A DNA stretch of 64,000 nt from Flavobacterium caseinilyticum (GTDB lineage Bacteria; Bacteroidota; Bacteroidia; Flavobacteriales; Flavobacteriaceae), in the NCBI RefSeq assembly GCF_004349085.1, contig NZ_SMFM01000002.1:310001-374000 (forward strand), given 5' to 3'. Below, piece by piece: positions 59,586-64,000 of the stretch. Position numbers and translations under genes: made by a program. How positions within the stretch are numbered: the stretch's first letter is position 1; the number at the start of each line of letters is the position of its first letter. The notes below the pieces were generated by a model, which saw only the letters and a program-made list of their open reading frames with translations, did not search any database and had not been told where the DNA came from.

Positions 59586-60026
59586 ATGATGAACGAAAAC
59601 AATAACAGAAAACAGAATAAAGGCGGACGGACGCCCAAGAACAACCCAAGTATTCACCGCCACGTTTTTCGCCTTACGGAAGAAGAAAACGCGAAATTAT
59701 TATTGCTTTTTGAAGCATCGGGAATGGTCAATAAAGCAAAATTTATCATTTCCGTACTGTTTGGAAGAGAGATTAAAACGGTCAAAATAGACAAAGCTAT
59801 GTTGGATTTTTATATGAGGTTAACCTCTTTTCACAGTCAGTTCCGTTCCATTGGCGTAAATTATAATCAGGTCGTAAAGCTGTTGTACCGTAATTTTTCG
59901 GAGAAAAAAGCGGCAGCTTATCTCTACAAATTGGAAAAACAGACAGCCGAAATGGCGGTGTTATGTCAAAAAACCATTCAGCTCACAGAAGAATTTGAAG
60001 CAAATCATTTGAAAAAACAGTGTTGA
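59586..60026 (+). CDS. mobA: Mobilisation protein MobA (relaxosome accessory)
   Basis: A 146-residue basic protein. GGRTPKNNPSIHRHVFRLTEEENAKL has the shape of a ribbon-helix-helix DNA-binding domain, followed by FGREIKTVKIDKAMLDFYM and a helical C-terminus (SIGVNYNQVVKLLYRNFSEKKA), the MobA/MobC-type pattern. It should bind oriT and help the relaxase. Its stop is 1 bp before mobB. Confidence 0.9.
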   Translation: MMNENNNRKQNKGGRTPKNNPSIHRHVFRLTEEENAKLLLLFEASGMVNKAKFIISVLFGREIKTVKIDKAMLDFYMRLTSFHSQFRSIGVNYNQVVKLLYRNFSEKKAAAYLYKLEKQTAEMAVLCQKTIQLTEEFEANHLKKQC

Positions 60027-60027
60027 A

Positions 60028-61329
60028 ATGATAGCAAAAATCGGAAGAGGGAGCAATTTATACGGAGCTTTGGCATACAATCAGCTCAAAGTCGAGAAGG
60101 AAAACGGGCAAATTCTGTTTACCAATAGAATAATTGAAACACCTAATGCGCAGTATTCCGTTGCTCAATTGGTCCAATCTTTCGAACCTTATCTGATAGC
60201 CAACCGCAATACTGAAAAACCAATTTTGCATATTTCACTCAATCCTGACCCGAAGGATAATGTAAGTGATGAAAAATTCAAACTGATGGCTCAGGAATAT
60301 ATGCAGGAGCTGGGTTATGGGGAACAACCTTTTGTAGTATTCAAGCACACGGATATTGGCCGCACACATATCCATATCGTATCGGTTTGTGTGGATGAAG
60401 AAGGCAAAAAAATTTCGGATAAGTTTGAAAAAAGACGGTCTATGAATGTATGCCGTGAACTCGAAAACAAATATGGACTGATATCGCCTACGGAGAAAGG
60501 ACATCTGCAGAATGAAAAGATTTTTCGTCCCGTTAATTACCAAACAGGAGATATAAAAAGCCAGATTGCTTCGGTTGTCCGTTATCTGCCTAAGTATTAT
60601 CGGTTCCAGACGTTGGGGGAATATAATGCTTTGCTTTCCCTGTTCAAAATTACCACTGAAAAAATAGAGGGCGAACTACAAGGAAAAATCAAGCAAGGTT
60701 TATTATACTTTCCTTTAAATGAAAAAGGAGAAAAAGCCGGGCATCCACTCAAGGCTTCCCTATTCGGTAAAAATGCAGGAATTCCGGCTTTGGAAGGGCA
60801 TTTTGAAGAATCCAAGGAAGCCTTAAAAAACCATACAGCAAAACTAATCATCAAAGCTTCGATTGAAACTGCCTTCCAATCGACAAATGATGAAAAGAAC
60901 TTTAAGAAGCAATTAGCGGAACAGGGAGTTAATGTAATTGTTCGCAGAAATGATGCAGGACGTATTTATGGCATTACGTTTGTCGACCACAATTCCAGAA
61001 CCGTTTGGAATGGCTCCAGATTAGGGAAAGAGCTTTCGGCCAATACCTTTAATGATTATTGGAATCATATTATCAAACCGGAAATAAAAAGGCTTAAAGA
61101 ACCTCATCCAAAAATATCTCAGCACAACGCAATGAAAGATCTACCAGCCGAAAAGCCCCATGAATTATTCGATTTCCTAAACAAAGAAGTCCCCGCTTCC
61201 AGCACAAATGAAACTAGTATCATGGAAAGTTTTGGGGGACTGTTGCCTGAAGCACAAGGAGAAGATTACGAAGAACAGGACTTTACCAATAAAATGAAGA
61301 AAAAAAGAAGACGTAAAAGAGGTCAGTAG
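60028..61329 (+). CDS. mobB: Relaxase MobB
   Basis: A 433-residue relaxase. The nuclease domain (1-200) has AKIGRGSNLYGALAYN with candidate catalytic Tyr, LHISLNPDP, and the metal-binding FKHTDIGRTHIHIVSV (residues 105-120; His107, His114, His116). The C-terminal half has FVDHNSRTVWNGSRLGKELS, common in Bacteroidetes relaxases, then a Lys/Arg-rich end. It nicks oriT, stays bound to the 5' end and leads the strand into the recipient. Confidence 0.95.
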   Translation: MIAKIGRGSNLYGALAYNQLKVEKENGQILFTNRIIETPNAQYSVAQLVQSFEPYLIANRNTEKPILHISLNPDPKDNVSDEKFKLMAQEYMQELGYGEQPFVVFKHTDIGRTHIHIVSVCVDEEGKKISDKFEKRRSMNVCRELENKYGLISPTEKGHLQNEKIFRPVNYQTGDIKSQIASVVRYLPKYYRFQTLGEYNALLSLFKITTEKIEGELQGKIKQGLLYFPLNEKGEKAGHPLKASLFGKNAGIPALEGHFEESKEALKNHTAKLIIKASIETAFQSTNDEKNFKKQLAEQGVNVIVRRNDAGRIYGITFVDHNSRTVWNGSRLGKELSANTFNDYWNHIIKPEIKRLKEPHPKISQHNAMKDLPAEKPHELFDFLNKEVPASSTNETSIMESFGGLLPEAQGEDYEEQDFTNKMKKKRRRKRGQ

Positions 61330-61356
61330 GTTTTATTGTTTATTATGAACTCCTCA

Positions 61357-61914
61357 TTATAAAGACACTTTCAATCCCAATGCATAACTCCAGTACAAAA
61401 TCTTCGGAACAGTTGGGTTCTTGAACTGATAAATACCATAGACATATAATGAAAAAAGTATAAATGCTCCCCAACTCAATCCAATACACAATATACTTTG
61501 TCGTTCTGTCAGATTGAACATACCTGCAACGAATGATTTTACTATGAGTGCTGGAATAATACAGCATATTAACACACATATTACCCAAGGTAATATCCAT
61601 AACTTCCTGTTCTTTGCTTGCAAGCCAATGATAGTTCCTTTAAGGAAATAAATAATGCAGAAAATAAGGTAGGTGAATAATAAGGAGATACCCCAAATTT
61701 TAAATTTGTCGGTTTCTTCTCCCCAGAACTTTTGAGACAGTAAAAATCCTGCATAAAAAAACATACCGAAAATAGCAGCTATTTTTAAGGCGAGAATAAA
61801 ACCCGCAACGACCACAAACATTAGTCCAGTAGCAGAATCACTTTCTTCTCTTTTCTTAGCTATATATTCATCTTCACTTTCTCCCGGATCAGCATCAAGA
61901 TTATTCCAATTCAT
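61357..61914 (-). CDS. Polytopic membrane protein between mobB and mobC
   Basis: A 185-residue protein with about five membrane segments (for example LMFVVVAGFILALKIAAIF, IWGISLLFTYLIFCIIYFL, LWILPWVICVLICCIIPAL) after an acidic, cytoplasmic start. It runs against the mob genes and splits the usual mobB-mobC pair, so it is probably cargo. No family recognised; entry exclusion or immunity is possible. Confidence 0.65.
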   Translation of the reverse strand: MNWNNLDADPGESEDEYIAKKREESDSATGLMFVVVAGFILALKIAAIFGMFFYAGFLLSQKFWGEETDKFKIWGISLLFTYLIFCIIYFLKGTIIGLQAKNRKLWILPWVICVLICCIIPALIVKSFVAGMFNLTERQSILCIGLSWGAFILFSLYVYGIYQFKNPTVPKILYWSYALGLKVSL

Positions 61915-62124
61915 ATTATTCCCCTTTAATATTGATTATTAAATTGATGAGATAACCCAAAAATTTTTCAACAGTATAAATTTAATAAAAAATCATTATA
62001 AAATCTGAACCTGGTTGGAGCCACTTAACGCCAAACACTGTCACGCACCGCTAATGCCTGCCACTTTTTTATAGCCACGCTACACTGTCTTTAAATTAAC
62101 ACCCGAACATTTAATAATGAGAAA

Positions 62125-64000
62125 ATGCAAGGAGAAGACGATTTAAGAGGTTTAGCCAAGATAATGGCATTCATGAGAGCGGTAAGTATATTGATTGTGC
62201 TGATGCACTTTTACTGGTTCTGTTATGGGTTCTTTTTAGAAAAGGGCTGGACACTGGAAATCATCAACAAAATTTTAGGCAATTTCGACAGAACGGCGGG
62301 TTTGTTTTCACACATCTTATATACTAAAGTCTTTGCTTTGATATTATTAGCATTAAGCTGTTTGGGAACAAAAGGCGTAAAGAATGAAAAGATAACCTGG
62401 ACAAAAATTTATGTGGTTTTGGGAATTGGTTTTGCACTATTCTTTCTGAACACATCATTGTTAAAACTGTCATTAAACATCGCTGCATTTCTTTATATCC
62501 TTACCGCAGGTTTGGGCTATATCTCCCTGATGGTAGCAGGAGTTTGGATTAGCCGTCTCCTCCGTACCAACCTGATGGAGGATGTTTTCAACAATGAGAA
62601 TGAAAGTTTTATGCAGGAAACTAAGCTAATGCAAAATGAATATTCCGTGAACTTACCCACCAAATTCTGGTACAACAAAAAACAGCATAATGGTTGGATC
62701 AATATTGTAAACCCTTTTAGGGCGACCATTGTATTGGGCACACCCGGTTCGGGTAAATCGTATGCTGTAGTAAACAACTATATCAAGCAACATATTGAAA
62801 AAGGTTTTTCAATGTATATCTATGATTTTAAGTTTGACGACCTATCTACAATTGCCTATAATCATTTACTAAAACACACTGATAAGTACAAGGTAAAACC
62901 GAAATTCTACGTCATTAATTTTGATGACCCTAGAAAAAGTCATCGTTGCAATCCCATAAATCCTGATTTTATGACCGATATATCCGATGCTTACGAATCG
63001 GCGTACACCATCATGCTGAATCTTAACAGGAGTTGGATACAAAAGCAAGGGGATTTCTTTGTAGAATCTCCAATCATCTTATTGGCTGCCATTATTTGGT
63101 TTCTTAAAATCTATGAAAACGGCAAATACTGCACGTTCCCTCACGCCATTGAACTGCTCAACAAAAAATATTCGGACGTCTTTACAATCCTAACCACCTA
63201 TTCGGAATTGGAAAATTATCTATCACCCTTTATGGATGCCTGGCAAGGTGGCGCGCAAGACCAGTTGCAGGGACAAATAGCATCTGCGAAAATTCCTTTG
63301 TCAAGAATGATTTCCCCGCAATTGTATTGGGTTATGACAGGAGATGATTTTTCACTGGACATCAACAACCCGAAAGAGCCGAAGATACTATGTGTAGGCA
63401 ATAATCCTGACCGTCAAAATATCTATTCCGCAGCGTTGGGTTTATACAATTCAAGAATTGTGAAACTTATTAATAAAAAGGGACAGCTTAAAAGTTCAGT
63501 CATCATTGATGAATTGCCTACCATCTACTTTCGTGGATTAGACAATCTTATAGCCACTGCTAGAAGTAATAAGGTGGCCGTTTGTTTAGGGTTTCAGGAT
63601 TATTCGCAATTAACTCGTGATTACGGAGACAAAGAAAGTAAGGTTATACAAAATACCGTGGGTAATATATTCAGTGGTCAGGTAGTAGGAGAAACTGCCA
63701 AAAACCTTTCTGAACGTTTTGGTAAGGTGTTGCAGAAAAGGCAGAGTTTGTCAATCAACCGTAATGATACGTCGACATCCATTTCCACACAATTGGACAG
63801 CCTCATTCCTGCATCTAAAATTTCTACATTGACCCAAGGTGTTTTTGTAGGGGCTGTATCAGACAATTTTGATGAACGTATCGAACAGAAAATTTTCCAT
63901 GCTGAAATTGTTGTAGATAATGAAAAAGTAGCAACCGAAACCAAGTATTATCAAAAAATACCGGAAATTTTATCCTTTTTAGACGAACAAGGAGAAGACA
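62125..64000 (+). CDS. mobC: Type IV coupling protein MobC (VirD4/TraG family), 3'-truncated by the window
   Basis: The frame starts at ATG 62125 and stays open to the window end (625 codons). Residues about 15-145 contain four membrane segments, then PFRATIVLGTPGSGKSYAV with Walker A at 205-212. Further on are KPKFYVINFDDPRKSHRCNP, SSVIIDELPTIYFRGLDNLI (Walker B) and VCLGFQDYSQLTRDYG, as in Bacteroidetes MobC. It carries the relaxase-DNA complex to the channel. Confidence 0.95.
   Translation, partial: MQGEDDLRGLAKIMAFMRAVSILIVLMHFYWFCYGFFLEKGWTLEIINKILGNFDRTAGLFSHILYTKVFALILLALSCLGTKGVKNEKITWTKIYVVLGIGFALFFLNTSLLKLSLNIAAFLYILTAGLGYISLMVAGVWISRLLRTNLMEDVFNNENESFMQETKLMQNEYSVNLPTKFWYNKKQHNGWINIVNPFRATIVLGTPGSGKSYAVVNNYIKQHIEKGFSMYIYDFKFDDLSTIAYNHLLKHTDKYKVKPKFYVINFDDPRKSHRCNPINPDFMTDISDAYESAYTIMLNLNRSWIQKQGDFFVESPIILLAAIIWFLKIYENGKYCTFPHAIELLNKKYSDVFTILTTYSELENYLSPFMDAWQGGAQDQLQGQIASAKIPLSRMISPQLYWVMTGDDFSLDINNPKEPKILCVGNNPDRQNIYSAALGLYNSRIVKLINKKGQLKSSVIIDELPTIYFRGLDNLIATARSNKVAVCLGFQDYSQLTRDYGDKESKVIQNTVGNIFSGQVVGETAKNLSERFGKVLQKRQSLSINRNDTSTSISTQLDSLIPASKISTLTQGVFVGAVSDNFDERIEQKIFHAEIVVDNEKVATETKYYQKIPEILSFLDEQGED

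Noticed and set aside
59423..59644. 73-codon minus-strand frame across the oriT candidate
   Set aside because: It overlaps the start of mobA and the long inverted repeat; composition reflects the repeat.

Overview
The window reads as accessory DNA of a Bacteroidota bacterium, most likely a member of the Flavobacteriia or a relative. The grounds are the Bacteroidota-type promoter boxes (TAnnTTTG), the near absence of Shine-Dalgarno sites, AT-rich codon use and a full Bacteroidetes-type conjugation gene set (TraE to TraQ, MobA/B/C). No tRNA, rRNA or housekeeping gene was seen. Essentially the whole 64 kb is mobile DNA: a cassette-like array, a prophage, and an integrative conjugative element (ICE) that carries a defence island.

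Region 1 (1-2192): three or four small gene units, two encoding YopX-family proteins. Each complete unit is bounded by its own inverted repeat of the form GTTA-N6-7-CGGC ... GC(T)G-N6-7-TAAC. Spacers of about 120 bp with nested dyads lie between units. The layout resembles an integron cassette array, but no integrase is in the window.

Region 2 (about 2.2-32.4 kb): a temperate prophage. Short rightward genes (2309-3606) converge on a leftward block holding a 338-aa protein, major capsid protein, scaffold-like protein, portal, large terminase, a tandem GroES-like protein, the lysis genes and a 1285-aa collagen-like/repeat fibre. A second leftward block (21.1-25.3 kb) encodes a RepL-like protein, a GroES co-chaperonin, a ParB-like protein and a RuvC-like resolvase. 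A 1.2-kb AT-rich non-coding region follows, then a rightward early operon (lipoprotein, ArdA antirestriction protein, acidic DUF1281-like protein, many tiny membrane peptides, HTH protein). A leftward repressor-like gene and a tyrosine integrase close the element. A recurring dyad (AGTATAAAT-W-ATTTATACT) lies at most prophage promoters and is probably the operator of a common regulator. No tail tape-measure, sheath or tube gene was recognised.

Region 3 (about 32.4 kb to beyond 64 kb): an ICE. It starts with a large serine recombinase, followed by SSB, a DUF932 protein and a compact PRTRC cassette (E, C, F, B, ThiF), which looks like a bacterial ubiquitin-like conjugation pathway lacking its JAB protease. 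A sigma-region-4-like regulator follows. The type IV secretion operon runs leftward (TraE, F, G, I, J, K, L, M, N, O, Q; 50.3 to 41.3 kb). A tightly coupled, very AT-rich five-gene island (50.5-55.9 kb) lies upstream of traE: a Cap4-like nuclease, an ABC-3C middle component, a DUF3732 ABC ATPase, an NdpA-like protein and a Ymh/HEPN-like protein. It is bordered by a decayed partial copy of a neighbouring tra gene. The ICE continues with TraA/TraB-like and companion genes, a candidate oriT region (58.9-59.6 kb), MobA, the MobB relaxase, a membrane protein and the coupling protein MobC, which is cut by the window end.

The most interesting points are the five-gene ABC-3C/NdpA/HEPN island, the JAB-less PRTRC cassette with a mature-looking C-terminal glycine, the cassette array, and a prophage that encodes capsid genes and two GroES-like proteins but no recognisable tail.
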